DNA of 35,983 bases, taken from IMG/VR virus record IMGVR_UViG_3300044638_000476, positions 1 through 35,983 of that record, one strand, 5' to 3'. The first letter of the stretch is position 1, and each line of letters starts with the position of its first letter. Origin of the DNA: a virus. A program made the translations under genes and the position numbers. A model generated the notes under the pieces. That model did no database searches, was not told where the DNA came from, and saw nothing but the letters and a program-made list of their open reading frames with translations. Below are positions 1 to 6,532 of the stretch, piece by piece.

Positions 1-193
1 CTTCGCTGCTGGCGACATCGTGTCGATCTTCAACAACACGACCGGCAACATCACGATCACCTGTTCGATCACCACGGCCTACATCGCAGGCACGAATACG
101 GACAAGGACACGATGACATTGGCGACCAGAGGCGTTGCGACGATCCTGTTTATCAGCGGCACAGTTTGCGTCGTTACAGGAAACGTGTCATGA
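1..193 (+). CDS. C-terminal fragment of tail fibre / carbohydrate-binding-like protein
   Basis: The window opens inside a gene. The reading frame starting at base 2 runs to the TGA at 191-193. It encodes the same C-terminal end as the complete gene at 33993-35039: an FNNTTGNITITCS segment, then a beta-rich tail ending in TGNVS. The two copies differ by about seven bases over 193, mostly at third codon positions, so this is the same locus sampled twice with real sequence variation, not a distinct gene type. Its stop overlaps the adhesin start as ATGA, exactly as at 35036-35039. See the entry for 33993-35039 for function. Confidence 0.8.
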   Translation, partial: FAAGDIVSIFNNTTGNITITCSITTAYIAGTNTDKDTMTLATRGVATILFISGTVCVVTGNVS

Positions 194-334
194 GTGGCAT
201 TATGGCAATGCTGTTGGGCAGGCTTGCTGCTGGCGGCGGCGCACTGACCGTTGTCCAGACCTTTACCGCATCTGGCACTTGGACTGCACCTACTGGCGTG
301 ACCGAGGTTGAGTACCTTGTAGTCGCTGGTGGTG
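1..334 (+). repeat. Left copy of the overlap locus (5' conserved flank)
   Basis: Matches 34847-35180 at a constant offset of 34846. Differences are about seven bases in the first 193 and four in the next 140, almost all third-codon-position changes. Confidence 0.9.
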
Positions 335-1740
335 CAAGCGGTGGAAGTTCTGGTGGTTATGGTTCCGGCGGAGGTGGCGCAGGTGGCTTTCGTACTGGAA
401 CCGGCTTAGGCGTTACAGCCGGAACTGATTACACGATTACCGTTGGTGCTGGCGGTACGGCTCTTGCAGCAAATAACACCGGAGCTAATGGAAGTAATTC
501 AGTATTTTCAACGATTACTTCTACTGGTGGTGGTGGCGGTGGTGCTGATTTGGGGCCGTCAGCTAGTAATGGTCAAAGTGGTGGGTCTGGAGGTGGTGGC
601 TCTAGTAATTCTAATGGTGGAGCAGGAAACACGCCAAGCACAACTCCGTCGCAAGGAAGCAGCGGTGGCAATGGAAGCGTACCCGGTCAAACTGGTGGCG
701 GTGGCGGTGGAGCTGGTGCTGTTGGAAGTGTTGGCGGAAATCCAAGTGGCGGCAACGGTGGTAATGGAACCGCTTCTTCAATAAGCGGTAGTAGCGTTAC
801 CTATGCAGGTGGTGGTGGTGGTGGGGCTAGATACCAAACTGTTGCATCTGGTGGCACAGGCGGAACTGGTGGTGGTGGCAATGGCTCATCCAATCCTTCT
901 CCGGGTGCAGCGGCAGGTACAGCCAACACGGGTGGTGGCGGTGGTGGTGCTTCAAGTTCTGTTTCAACAGGCGGCAACGGCGGCTCCGGCATCGTCATCC
1001 TGAAATACACCGTCGCATCACAGACTGTCTTTACCTTCAAGTCATCGACCAAGTGGGTTGCCCCAACCGGTGTGACCAGCGTGGATTATCTGGTCGTGGC
1101 TGGTGGCGGTGCAGGAGGTGGAGAAGTTGGCGGCGGTGGTGGCGCTGGTGGATTCCGAACAGGCACGGGGTTGTCTATTACTGGGGGAACAGAATACACA
1201 ATCACCGTTGGCGCTGGAGGTGTAGGCGCTTCTCAAGCCACTGGAACAGATGGCTCCAATTCTGTTTTCTCAACCATCACGTCCAATGGCGGCGGCAGAG
1301 GTGGGTCATCAGCATCAGGACAAACTGCCACTGGCAACACCGGCGGTTCTGGGGGTGGTGGCGCTGGATTTGGCTCTGCTGGCGGCGCTGGAAACACGCC
1401 TTCAACATCGCCGTCACAGGGCAATAACGGTGGCAGCGGTTCTCCTAATGGGCCTTTTTATGGCGCTGGTGGGGGTGGCGGCTCTGGTGCTGTTGGTGGT
1501 GCTGGACAAAGTAATGCTGGCGGCTCTGGCGGGGCTGGTAGCTCTTCATCAATTAGCGGGAGTTCTGTCACTTATGCTGCTGGTGCTGGTGGTGGGCTTT
1601 ATGCGAGCCCAGCAACCAATGGCTCAAGCGGAACGGCGAACACCGGAAATGGTGGCGGCGGCGGTCAACGCGAAAATTCAGGAGCGTCAGCAGGTGGAAA
1701 CGGCGGTTCTGGCATCGTAATCATCAAAATCAATCAATAA
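190..1740 (+). CDS. Glycine-rich tail adhesin with two tandem glycine-rich modules
   Basis: A 516-residue protein extremely rich in Gly with Ser, Thr, Asn and Ala. I chose the ATG at 190 (MSGIMAMLLG) because it overlaps the upstream stop as ATGA and matches the start of the second version at 35036; an in-frame ATG at 166 is less likely. Two modules follow in tandem, about residues 20-277 and 278-516. Each opens with a hydrophobic beta segment (W-x-APTGVT-x-V-x-YLVVAGG) and continues with AGGFRTGTGL, TDYTITVGAGG, NSVFSTIT, a GNTPST-SPSQG strip, an ISGSSVTYA strip and a closing GGSGIVI-K. Long GGGGG runs separate them. This matches phage glycine-rich-domain proteins. Polyglycine-II sandwich adhesins (gp38 of T-even phages) use such runs to carry variable receptor-binding loops. 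A role in host recognition at the tail tip is inferred from this and from the fibre genes just upstream. Confidence 0.75.
   Translation: MSGIMAMLLGRLAAGGGALTVVQTFTASGTWTAPTGVTEVEYLVVAGGASGGSSGGYGSGGGGAGGFRTGTGLGVTAGTDYTITVGAGGTALAANNTGANGSNSVFSTITSTGGGGGGADLGPSASNGQSGGSGGGGSSNSNGGAGNTPSTTPSQGSSGGNGSVPGQTGGGGGGAGAVGSVGGNPSGGNGGNGTASSISGSSVTYAGGGGGGARYQTVASGGTGGTGGGGNGSSNPSPGAAAGTANTGGGGGGASSSVSTGGNGGSGIVILKYTVASQTVFTFKSSTKWVAPTGVTSVDYLVVAGGGAGGGEVGGGGGAGGFRTGTGLSITGGTEYTITVGAGGVGASQATGTDGSNSVFSTITSNGGGRGGSSASGQTATGNTGGSGGGGAGFGSAGGAGNTPSTSPSQGNNGGSGSPNGPFYGAGGGGGSGAVGGAGQSNAGGSGGAGSSSSISGSSVTYAAGAGGGLYASPATNGSSGTANTGNGGGGGQRENSGASAGGNGGSGIVIIKINQ
979..1130 (+). repeat. Left copy of the overlap locus (3' conserved flank)
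   Basis: Matches 35834-35983 at an offset of 34855 with only two differences seen. The offset shift of 9 relative to the 5' flank equals three codons gained in the right-hand copy. Confidence 0.9.
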
Positions 1741-1742
1741 CT

Positions 1743-1997
1743 ATGGACACAAAAATCTACCGCTTCTATGGCATTGACGTAGCGATGCAGATGCTACGTC
1801 CGGGTGCTAAATGGGAAATCAGCAATGGCGTCTTCACTCGCTGGGAAGACCCTCGCCCTTGTCCGAGCATCGAGGAGGTCTACTGGGTGATGGACAAGAT
1901 AAAAGAGTTTGAGGACAGCATCCCGACCATTTACTTGCCAGAGCAACTTGAAGCCATGAACGCGCAGGTCAAAGAAATAGAGGATGCAATCGCATGA
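1743..1997 (+). CDS. Small acidic hypothetical protein downstream of adhesin
   Basis: Encodes 84 residues, beginning two bases after the adhesin stop and ending in an ATGA overlap with the oxygenase-like gene, so it is translationally coupled on both sides. The N-terminal half contains a WEISNGVFTRWEDPRPCPS segment. The C-terminal half is a predicted helix ending in a heptad-like EQLEAMNAQVKEIEDA. No signal peptide or membrane segment is visible. I do not recognise a named family. Position after a tail adhesin suggests a tail-fibre accessory or assembly factor, but that is only context. Confidence 0.7.
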   Translation: MDTKIYRFYGIDVAMQMLRPGAKWEISNGVFTRWEDPRPCPSIEEVYWVMDKIKEFEDSIPTIYLPEQLEAMNAQVKEIEDAIA

Positions 1998-2596
1998 ATA
2001 TGCACAACCTGTTTCCGATACCTATCGGGATGTTTGACCTTGACCGTTCATTAACCGACGAAGAACTGCTATTTGTTCGCGGTCAGGAGACTCGGCCAAA
2101 CGAAGGTAACACCACTAGCGTAAACAACTTTGTGCTACGCGAACAAGTAATGACTTCCCTGCGGGATTGGATTGAGGGTTGCGTTGCTGAATACTTCAAG
2201 GCGACTACCGACCCAAAGCATGATGTTGACTTGCGAATCACACAGTCGTGGTTCAACTATTCAGAGCAGGGGCAGTGGCATCACAAGCACGCGCACCCAA
2301 ACAGCTTTGTGTCAGGGGTGTTCTACCTGAACACTAACCCGGATGACCGCATTTATTTCTATCGCTCTGGCTGGCAACAGATTAAGTTTCCACCTGAAAA
2401 CTGGAACTTGTACAACTCCGAGTCATGGTGGTTTGAAGCTATTGCAGGGCGGCTGATTCTATTTCCGTCATCACTTGAACATAACGTGCCGACGGTTCAG
2501 GGTGACGATATGCGTATCAGTATGTCGTTCAACACGTTCCCGGTCGGTGTCGTTGGCGATGAGTTAAGTTTGACTGGATTAAAACTGGAGGCTTGA
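1994..2596 (+). CDS. Putative 2OG-Fe(II) oxygenase-like protein
   Basis: Encodes 200 residues. The pattern is that of the phage-associated putative 2OG-Fe(II) oxygenase family (PF13759 type): a W-x-N-x-Y-x-x-G-x-W-H segment, the H-x-H-x-N strip (H99, H101, N103) followed by SGVFYLN, then GRLILFPSSLEH (H163) and an Arg in MRISMSFN (R174) that would bind the 2-oxoglutarate carboxylate. These enzymes use Fe(II), O2 and 2-oxoglutarate to hydroxylate a protein, nucleic acid or small molecule; the substrate here is unknown. The gene overlaps its upstream neighbour by ATGA and sits in the late operon beside the adhesin, so modification of a virion or tail protein is a reasonable guess. A second in-frame ATG two codons in cannot be excluded as the start. 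Confidence 0.75.
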   Translation: MNMHNLFPIPIGMFDLDRSLTDEELLFVRGQETRPNEGNTTSVNNFVLREQVMTSLRDWIEGCVAEYFKATTDPKHDVDLRITQSWFNYSEQGQWHHKHAHPNSFVSGVFYLNTNPDDRIYFYRSGWQQIKFPPENWNLYNSESWWFEAIAGRLILFPSSLEHNVPTVQGDDMRISMSFNTFPVGVVGDELSLTGLKLEA

Positions 2597-2597
2597 A

Positions 2598-2954
2598 ATG
2601 GCGCACTTTGCAGAACTGGACAGCAACAACATCGTGCTGCGCGTGATCGTGGTGGACAACAAGGACACTAGCGACGCTAACGGCGTGGAGAAGGAACACA
2701 TCGGCGCGGCCTTCTGCGAGCGCTTGTTCGGTGGAGCGTGGAAGCAGACCAGCTACAACGGCACGATCCGCAAACACTATGCAGGCGTTGGCTACACCTA
2801 CAACGCTGTGCGCGATGCCTTCATCCCACCGCAGCCGTATCCGAGCTGGACGCTGGACGATGACGCCAACTGGCAACCGCCTGTAGCGATGCCGACCGAC
2901 GGTGAGCGGTACAGCTGGAACGAATCGGCGCAGACTTGGGATGCTGTTGAATAA
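2598..2954 (+). CDS. Conserved phage hypothetical protein (MAHFAELD family)
   Basis: Encodes 118 residues starting MAHFAELDSNNIVLRVIVVD. This opening and the central FGGAWKQTSYNGTIRKHYAGVGYTY stretch recall a small protein widespread in cyanophages and other aquatic phages, usually near tail fibre genes; its function is unknown. The C-terminal part is rich in Trp and Pro (PYPSWTLDDDANWQPP) and ends with WNESAQTWDAVE, suggesting a compact beta fold. The start follows the oxygenase-like gene by one base, with an SD-like GGAGG at the end of that gene. A tail-associated or fibre-chaperone role is possible from context alone. Confidence 0.75.
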   Translation: MAHFAELDSNNIVLRVIVVDNKDTSDANGVEKEHIGAAFCERLFGGAWKQTSYNGTIRKHYAGVGYTYNAVRDAFIPPQPYPSWTLDDDANWQPPVAMPTDGERYSWNESAQTWDAVE

Positions 2955-2956
2955 TC

Positions 2957-3235
2957 ATGGAAGACTTAATAACAAAGATTGCCGTGGGCATTGGCGGTAT
3001 CGGCGCTGGTGCTTGGGCGATGTACCAGAAGATCAAGGTTGATAACCGCAACAACCATGCGGCTGACGTTACTGGTGCCGCTTGGGAGCAGGTGGTTGTC
3101 ACCTTGCGTGAGGAAGTCGAGCGCCTGTCGCAGCGGCTGGCTGCGGTCGAAGAGCAGAACCGTAAGTGCGAGGAAGCTAACGACAGCCTGCGCGAAGAGA
3201 TCATCAGCATGAAGAAGCAGCTCCACCTGTTCTGA
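2957..3235 (+). CDS. Small membrane-anchored coiled-coil protein
   Basis: Encodes 92 residues. An N-terminal hydrophobic helix (about residues 5-24, IAVGIGGIGAGAWAMYQKI) is followed by a strong coiled coil (about 45-92, LREEVERLSQRLAAVEEQNRKCEE). It starts two bases after the upstream stop. The layout of one N-terminal anchor plus a long charged helix resembles i-spanin-like or holin-accessory proteins, but a dedicated Rz/Rz1 pair exists further downstream (5512-5976), so a lysis role is not assigned. It could equally be a virion-associated membrane protein. Confidence 0.7.
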   Translation: MEDLITKIAVGIGGIGAGAWAMYQKIKVDNRNNHAADVTGAAWEQVVVTLREEVERLSQRLAAVEEQNRKCEEANDSLREEIISMKKQLHLF

Positions 3236-3239
3236 TGTT

Positions 3240-3938
3240 GTGCTTGACCCGATCACAATTGCTGCGGCTTACAAGGCCTGTACCACAGCAATCGATCTTG
3301 CCAAGCGCGGAGTCGAGTTATACAAGCAGATTAAATCCACGAGCGGGGATGTCAGCGACGTACTGAAAGACCTGAAGGAGCAGTACCATAAGATAGTTGA
3401 TCCAAGCCCGGAGCAGAAGAAGCAGTACAACGCCGAAGTGCAGCGGGTGCAGGAAGTAGCCAAGGCAGTACCTGATGATGTGCTAAATGACATCTGGTCA
3501 AACCTTGGAAACTTTATTGATCAGTATGAGGCGCTGTTAAAAATCTATGTGCAGAGCGAGGCAGCAGCAAAGGAAGTATACCGAGGCGATCAATCGCTTG
3601 GCCGCAGGGCATTAGAACGTATTAGGCTTGAGTCTAAGCTGAACGAGATGCTGGCTCAAGTACGCGAACAGATGGTATTTGGGACACCTCAAGAGCTTGG
3701 CTCAGTGTGGAGCCGTTTTGAGAAGGCTTGGCAAGACATTCAGAATGAGCAGGCAGATGCGCTGGCAATAGAAACCAGAAAGATTCAGGCGGCTAGATGG
3801 CAACGAAGGCAGGCGGTAAATCGGCTCAAGGGTCGTCTGGTATGGATTGGAGCAGTCGTGTTCGTAATTCTATGGGCGGTGGGTCTAATGTGGCTGGTAA
3901 TCAGAAGCGCGACAATGAGGATGTACCTTGGTCATTGA
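3240..3938 (+). CDS. Helical virion-associated-type protein with C-terminal membrane segment
   Basis: Encodes 232 residues from a GTG start at 3240; no in-frame ATG lies between it and the upstream stop. It begins LDPITIAAAYKACTTAIDLAKRGVELYKQIKS, a pattern seen in small proteins of marine podoviruses placed between the fibre and lysis genes. The middle is helical and charged. A single hydrophobic helix lies near the C-terminus (about residues 201-220, LVWIGAVVFVILWAVGLMWLVI). The last 142 bases overlap the next gene in another frame. The function is unknown; a membrane-associated role late in infection is inferred from the anchor and the position before the endolysin. Confidence 0.65.
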   Translation: MLDPITIAAAYKACTTAIDLAKRGVELYKQIKSTSGDVSDVLKDLKEQYHKIVDPSPEQKKQYNAEVQRVQEVAKAVPDDVLNDIWSNLGNFIDQYEALLKIYVQSEAAAKEVYRGDQSLGRRALERIRLESKLNEMLAQVREQMVFGTPQELGSVWSRFEKAWQDIQNEQADALAIETRKIQAARWQRRQAVNRLKGRLVWIGAVVFVILWAVGLMWLVIRSATMRMYLGH

Positions 3939-4102
3939 TTGCTACAGTGATGGCCGTGGTGCTGATGTTCTTTATCGTCATGCCGATCTTGGCCTTCATG
4001 TACTACGATATGTATTACGCCACGCAGGCGGCAGTGCATGAGGTCAGGAAGATGCGAGAGCTGCGGCGTGAGATTCAAAGCGAAAGGATGTATGGCAAAT
4101 GA
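3797..4102 (+). CDS. Small single-span membrane protein overlapping the upstream gene
   Basis: Encodes 101 residues with one strong membrane helix (about residues 49-70, LIATVMAVVLMFFIVMPILAFM) between a Gly/Ser-rich N-terminus and a charged C-terminal helix. The ATG at 3797 has AGGCGG just upstream and gives a 142-base out-of-frame overlap with the preceding gene. Later in-frame ATGs at 3842 and 3872 would shorten it but still overlap. The stop overlaps the endolysin start as ATGA. A holin-like or lysis-timing function is possible because of position and topology, but a two-helix holin candidate lies downstream (4887-5330). Confidence 0.65.
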   Translation: MATKAGGKSAQGSSGMDWSSRVRNSMGGGSNVAGNQKRDNEDVPWSLIATVMAVVLMFFIVMPILAFMYYDMYYATQAAVHEVRKMRELRREIQSERMYGK

Positions 4103-4755
4103 TTAGTCGCAACGCATTCAAAAAGTTTATCCCTAAGAGCAAGTACGCTGACCAGTGGTACGACGCATTGTTCAGTCCGCAAATAGAATTCAGTGGAAAG
4201 TCTTTGCTCGAAGAGTACGAGATCAACACTCCGAAGCGCATCGCTGCTTTCCTTGCCCAGACCAGTCATGAGTCAGGCGGCTATGTATTCCTGACAGAGA
4301 ACCTGAACTACAGTGCTGAAGGTCTGGTCAGAATATTCAACAAGTATTTCCCAGACTTAGCAGCGGCCAAGCCCTATGCCCGTAACCCTGAGAAGATAGC
4401 TAATAAGGTTTACGCTAACCGCATGGGCAATGGTGATGAGGCCAGCGGAGATGGGTTCAAATTCCGTGGAAGAGGAATTTTGCAACTCACCGGAAAAAAT
4501 AATTATTTTTGGTTTGCTGCTTCGCTTGAGATCACACCTGAAGAAGCGGCTGAATATTTGCAGACCTTCGAGGGAGCAGCGCAAAGTGCTTGCTGGTACT
4601 GGAGTGAAAACAAACTCAATCGTTTCGTTGATGCGAATGACTTTAAGGGATTAACCAAGGCAATCAATGGCGGCTACATAGGACTGGAAGACAGGGAACA
4701 TCACTATGAAATTGCGCTCAATAGCTTTAATACTTCTGGCACTCGCATGGCTTAG
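4099..4755 (+). CDS. GH19 chitinase-like endolysin
   Basis: Encodes 218 residues of glycoside hydrolase family 19 type. Visible signatures are AAFLAQTSHESGG with the catalytic Glu at about residue 58, and the FRGRGILQLTG motif at about 122-132, followed by a NYFWFA segment where GH19 phage lysins usually have an NY pair. The C-terminal part has the usual SACWYWS helix and a KAINGG segment near the end. Such enzymes cleave the beta-1,4 glycan bonds of peptidoglycan at lysis. There is no signal peptide or SAR helix, so export would depend on a holin. It starts in an ATGA overlap and its last 50 bases overlap the small lipoprotein gene. Confidence 0.92.
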   Translation: MISRNAFKKFIPKSKYADQWYDALFSPQIEFSGKSLLEEYEINTPKRIAAFLAQTSHESGGYVFLTENLNYSAEGLVRIFNKYFPDLAAAKPYARNPEKIANKVYANRMGNGDEASGDGFKFRGRGILQLTGKNNYFWFAASLEITPEEAAEYLQTFEGAAQSACWYWSENKLNRFVDANDFKGLTKAINGGYIGLEDREHHYEIALNSFNTSGTRMA

Positions 4756-4906
4756 TGGGTGTGAGGACCGCTTCAGGTATCCTTGTATGGATAAGGCTAA
4801 CTGGAAGAAACAGGAATGCCAACGTCCAGACTGCGCTATCACTGGCACCTGCCCTGACCAACTACTGAAACAGGAGGACATGAGAAATGAAAACACTAGC
4901 CCCTGA
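4706..4906 (+). CDS. Small predicted lipoprotein in the lysis cassette
   Basis: Encodes 66 residues with a lipoprotein signal: MKLRSIALILLALAWLSGC, with LSGC as the lipobox and the acylated Cys at position 19. The mature part is about 48 residues with four further Cys. It starts 50 bases inside the endolysin gene in another frame and ends 20 bases inside the holin candidate. It is not Pro-rich like a typical o-spanin, and a clear Rz1 lies downstream, so its exact lysis role is open. An outer-membrane-anchored factor is the simplest reading. Confidence 0.72.
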   Translation: MKLRSIALILLALAWLSGCEDRFRYPCMDKANWKKQECQRPDCAITGTCPDQLLKQEDMRNENTSP

Positions 4907-5330
4907 GCAGATGGATGCTCTGCTAAAGCTTATCATTGGCTCGACGTTCTGTCTTGTTGTGCTGACCATGACGATGCTGTCGATGTACTCGGTCGTCTTC
5001 GTGACTCAGCCTATGGTTGGTATGGCACCTGCTGACAAACAATTTTTTCTACTCCTTTCCGATATGTCAAAATACATATTGGGTGCATTGGGAACATTAC
5101 TTGCCATTAAAGGAAAAGATGGTGTCGCCAAATTAATTGACCCTCCACCCGGTGTAAGCAAAGCGAGTGACTGGGCTGATCCGACTCCACCTAAAGCGCC
5201 ACCACCTTCACCTACACAGGCTCCTGTTCGCATGGAACCTACGATTGATTCAATCTCTTCAACATCTGTAGCCACAGGCTATGGCGGTAAGGCAGCACCT
5301 GTTCAACCACCTCACCCGGAGATTTCATAA
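4887..5330 (+). CDS. Putative holin with two membrane helices
   Basis: Encodes 147 residues. Two hydrophobic helices are visible, about residues 13-40 (IIGSTFCLVVLTMTMLSMYSVVFV) and 61-76 (MSKYILGALGTLLAI), joined by a short loop. A Pro-rich, mostly soluble tail follows (PTPPKAPPPSPTQAP). An AGGAGG-like SD (caggaggacatg region) lies upstream. Position between endolysin and spanin genes and the two-span topology support a class II-like holin that would permeabilise the inner membrane for the GH19 enzyme. The long Pro-rich tail is unusual for a holin. The assignment is by topology and context, not by family motif. Confidence 0.65.
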   Translation: MKTLAPEQMDALLKLIIGSTFCLVVLTMTMLSMYSVVFVTQPMVGMAPADKQFFLLLSDMSKYILGALGTLLAIKGKDGVAKLIDPPPGVSKASDWADPTPPKAPPPSPTQAPVRMEPTIDSISSTSVATGYGGKAAPVQPPHPEIS

Positions 5331-5515
5331 TGCTGATCTATGCGCGTATGGCTGTCACAGTTATTGCCAGTTTGTTCTTGGCTTTCCAAATCCATGCTGG
5401 CGAGACAAAGAAGGTTTGCCACGCTGAGAAGGATAAGAAGGGCAAAGAGGTTCAGGTCTGCCGCGAGGTAAAGATTCATAAGAAGCTTGACGGTACTAAG
5501 GTGCCGCCCAAATGA
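5330..5515 (+). CDS. Small secreted Lys-rich protein with two cysteines
   Basis: Encodes 61 residues with a cleavable signal peptide (AVTVIASLFLAFQIHA, probable cleavage after HAG or AGE). The mature peptide of about 38 residues is strongly basic and contains two Cys about 14 residues apart (KVCHAEKDKKGKEVQVCREVKIHKK) that could form a periplasmic disulfide. It overlaps the holin-candidate stop by one base and the Rz start by ATGA, so it is firmly inside the lysis operon. I do not know its function. A periplasmic lysis accessory is inferred. Confidence 0.7.
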   Translation: MLIYARMAVTVIASLFLAFQIHAGETKKVCHAEKDKKGKEVQVCREVKIHKKLDGTKVPPK

Positions 5516-5976
5516 ATCCCTATTTCGTGGCCGGTGCCGTTATCGCTGTCGCCCTTGCAGGCGCTGGTGGCTATGTCAAAGGCACAGCGCACGGTAAGGC
5601 AGAGGTCCAGTCGGCATGGGATCAGGAACGTGCCAAGCAGGCAGAGGAATATGCGAAGGCACAAGCTGCTGCGCGTGAGAAGGAGCAGGAGCTACAGGCA
5701 CAGGCTGACCAGTTAAGGAAGGAGTCTTATGAACAAATCAGGGATATTAATGCTCGGTCTGACAAGCTTATTAACAGCTTGCGCCAGCGCCCCGAGCGCC
5801 CCACCACCTCGGCAAGTGCCGTGTCCGGTGCCACCCAATCTTGCGGTGGAGCGAGTGGAGCGGAACTGGCAAGCCGAGATGCAATCTTTCTTGCAGGGTA
5901 CAGTGCCGATGCCGCAAGACTCCAAGCAGCCCTCGACACCTGCGTCAAACAGTACGAAGCCTTAAGACCTAAGTAA
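5512..5976 (+). CDS. Rz: Rz-like inner-membrane spanin
   Basis: Encodes 154 residues with an N-terminal membrane anchor (about 3-22, VAGAVIAVALAGAGGYVKG) and a long charged coiled coil (about 30-95, AWDQERAKQAEEYAKAQAAAREKEQELQ). This is the classical i-spanin (DUF2514/Rz-like) layout. It would span the periplasm and pair with the lipoprotein Rz1 to fuse inner and outer membranes at the last step of lysis. Its start overlaps the preceding stop as ATGA. A complete Rz1-like gene lies within it in the +1 frame. It ends directly against the convergent gene at 5977. Confidence 0.88.
   Translation: MNPYFVAGAVIAVALAGAGGYVKGTAHGKAEVQSAWDQERAKQAEEYAKAQAAAREKEQELQAQADQLRKESYEQIRDINARSDKLINSLRQRPERPTTSASAVSGATQSCGGASGAELASRDAIFLAGYSADAARLQAALDTCVKQYEALRPK
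5729..5965 (+). CDS. Rz1: Rz1-like outer-membrane spanin lipoprotein, nested in Rz
   Basis: Encodes 78 residues, entirely inside Rz in the +1 frame, as in lambda. The start is MNKSGILMLGLTSLLTAC with lipobox LTAC (Cys about residue 18). The mature protein begins ASAPSAPPPRQVPCPVPPN, the Pro-rich content typical of o-spanins. An AGGAAGGAG-type SD lies just upstream (5715-5723). It would be lipidated, anchored in the outer membrane and bind Rz across the periplasm. Confidence 0.87.
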   Translation: MNKSGILMLGLTSLLTACASAPSAPPPRQVPCPVPPNLAVERVERNWQAEMQSFLQGTVPMPQDSKQPSTPASNSTKP

Positions 5977-6267
5977 CTATTCGCCGATCATCCGCTTGGT
6001 ATTGAACAGTTCCTTGTGCTGCGGGAAAGTCTGTTGCCATAGCCTTGCGTAGAAGGCGATGTGGTTGTTGCTGATCTTGAATTCTTCGCCTGTGGTGACG
6101 ATGTAGACTTCCCAGCGGATGCGGTTAATGATCAGCCAATGGCTAATTTTTTTCCGTCTTTTTGCCACGGCTTCGAAGGCAAACTTCTGGAAGTATTCCC
6201 ATACCATCGGGTTCTCTCGGTGGTAGTCTTCCCATTCGCGCTTACGTTCTTCAAATGTCTGTCTCAT
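5977..6267 (-). CDS. Hypothetical basic protein at the end of the leftward operon
   Basis: Encodes 96 residues (MRQTFEERKREWEDYHRENPMVWEYFQKFAFEA...), rich in aromatic and charged residues with no membrane segment. An AAAGGGG SD sits about seven bases before the ATG at 6267. The NPMVWEYF and INRIRWE segments recall small phage proteins of unknown function seen next to replication and recombination genes. It is the last gene of the leftward operon and its stop abuts the Rz stop with no gap. A DNA-related role is suggested by context only. Confidence 0.72.
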   Translation of the reverse strand: MRQTFEERKREWEDYHRENPMVWEYFQKFAFEAVAKRRKKISHWLIINRIRWEVYIVTTGEEFKISNNHIAFYARLWQQTFPQHKELFNTKRMIGE

Positions 6268-6494
6268 GGCGCACCCCTTTCGCGGATAGCAGCAGCATAT
6301 TGGCTACCAAAGTAAAGGTCATCATCTTCAACCATATCACATAGCTTCGCGCACTCCTCCCGTTCCGTTTCCAATAGCCGTTTGATGTCATGGATACTTG
6401 CTGTGTAAAGAGAAACTGGGAATTCAAATCCTTGCACTTTGACTTCTGTGAATCCAGCCTCCCGCGCCATGCGGATAATGTCTTCTGTGTTCAT
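6264..6494 (-). CDS. Small hypothetical protein (MNTEDIIRMAREAGF)
   Basis: Encodes 76 residues starting MNTEDIIRMAREAGF, a helical N-terminus common in small phage proteins, with a C-terminal ETEREECAKLCDMVEDDD...YGSQYAAAIR-type helix. I chose the ATG at 6494 because a TAGGGA stretch lies at SD distance. An upstream ATG at 6536 would add 14 residues and overlap the nuclease gene by ATGA but has no visible SD. The end overlaps the next gene by four bases. Its function is unknown. Confidence 0.7.
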   Translation of the reverse strand: MNTEDIIRMAREAGFTEVKVQGFEFPVSLYTASIHDIKRLLETEREECAKLCDMVEDDDLYFGSQYAAAIRERGAP

Positions 6495-6532
6495 TTTTTT
6501 CCCTATGTTTAGTTGTCGCTTACGCCACAAAC

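Noticed and set aside
801-1424. Antisense Pro-rich frames opposite the adhesin
   Set aside because: They arise because Gly codons (GGN) read as Pro/Thr/Ala on the other strand; there is no SD or independent evidence.
190-1740. Diversity-generating retroelement acting on the adhesin
   Set aside because: Although the adhesin varies, no reverse transcriptase gene or template repeat is visible, and the differences are block-like, not A-to-N substitutions in a short repeat.
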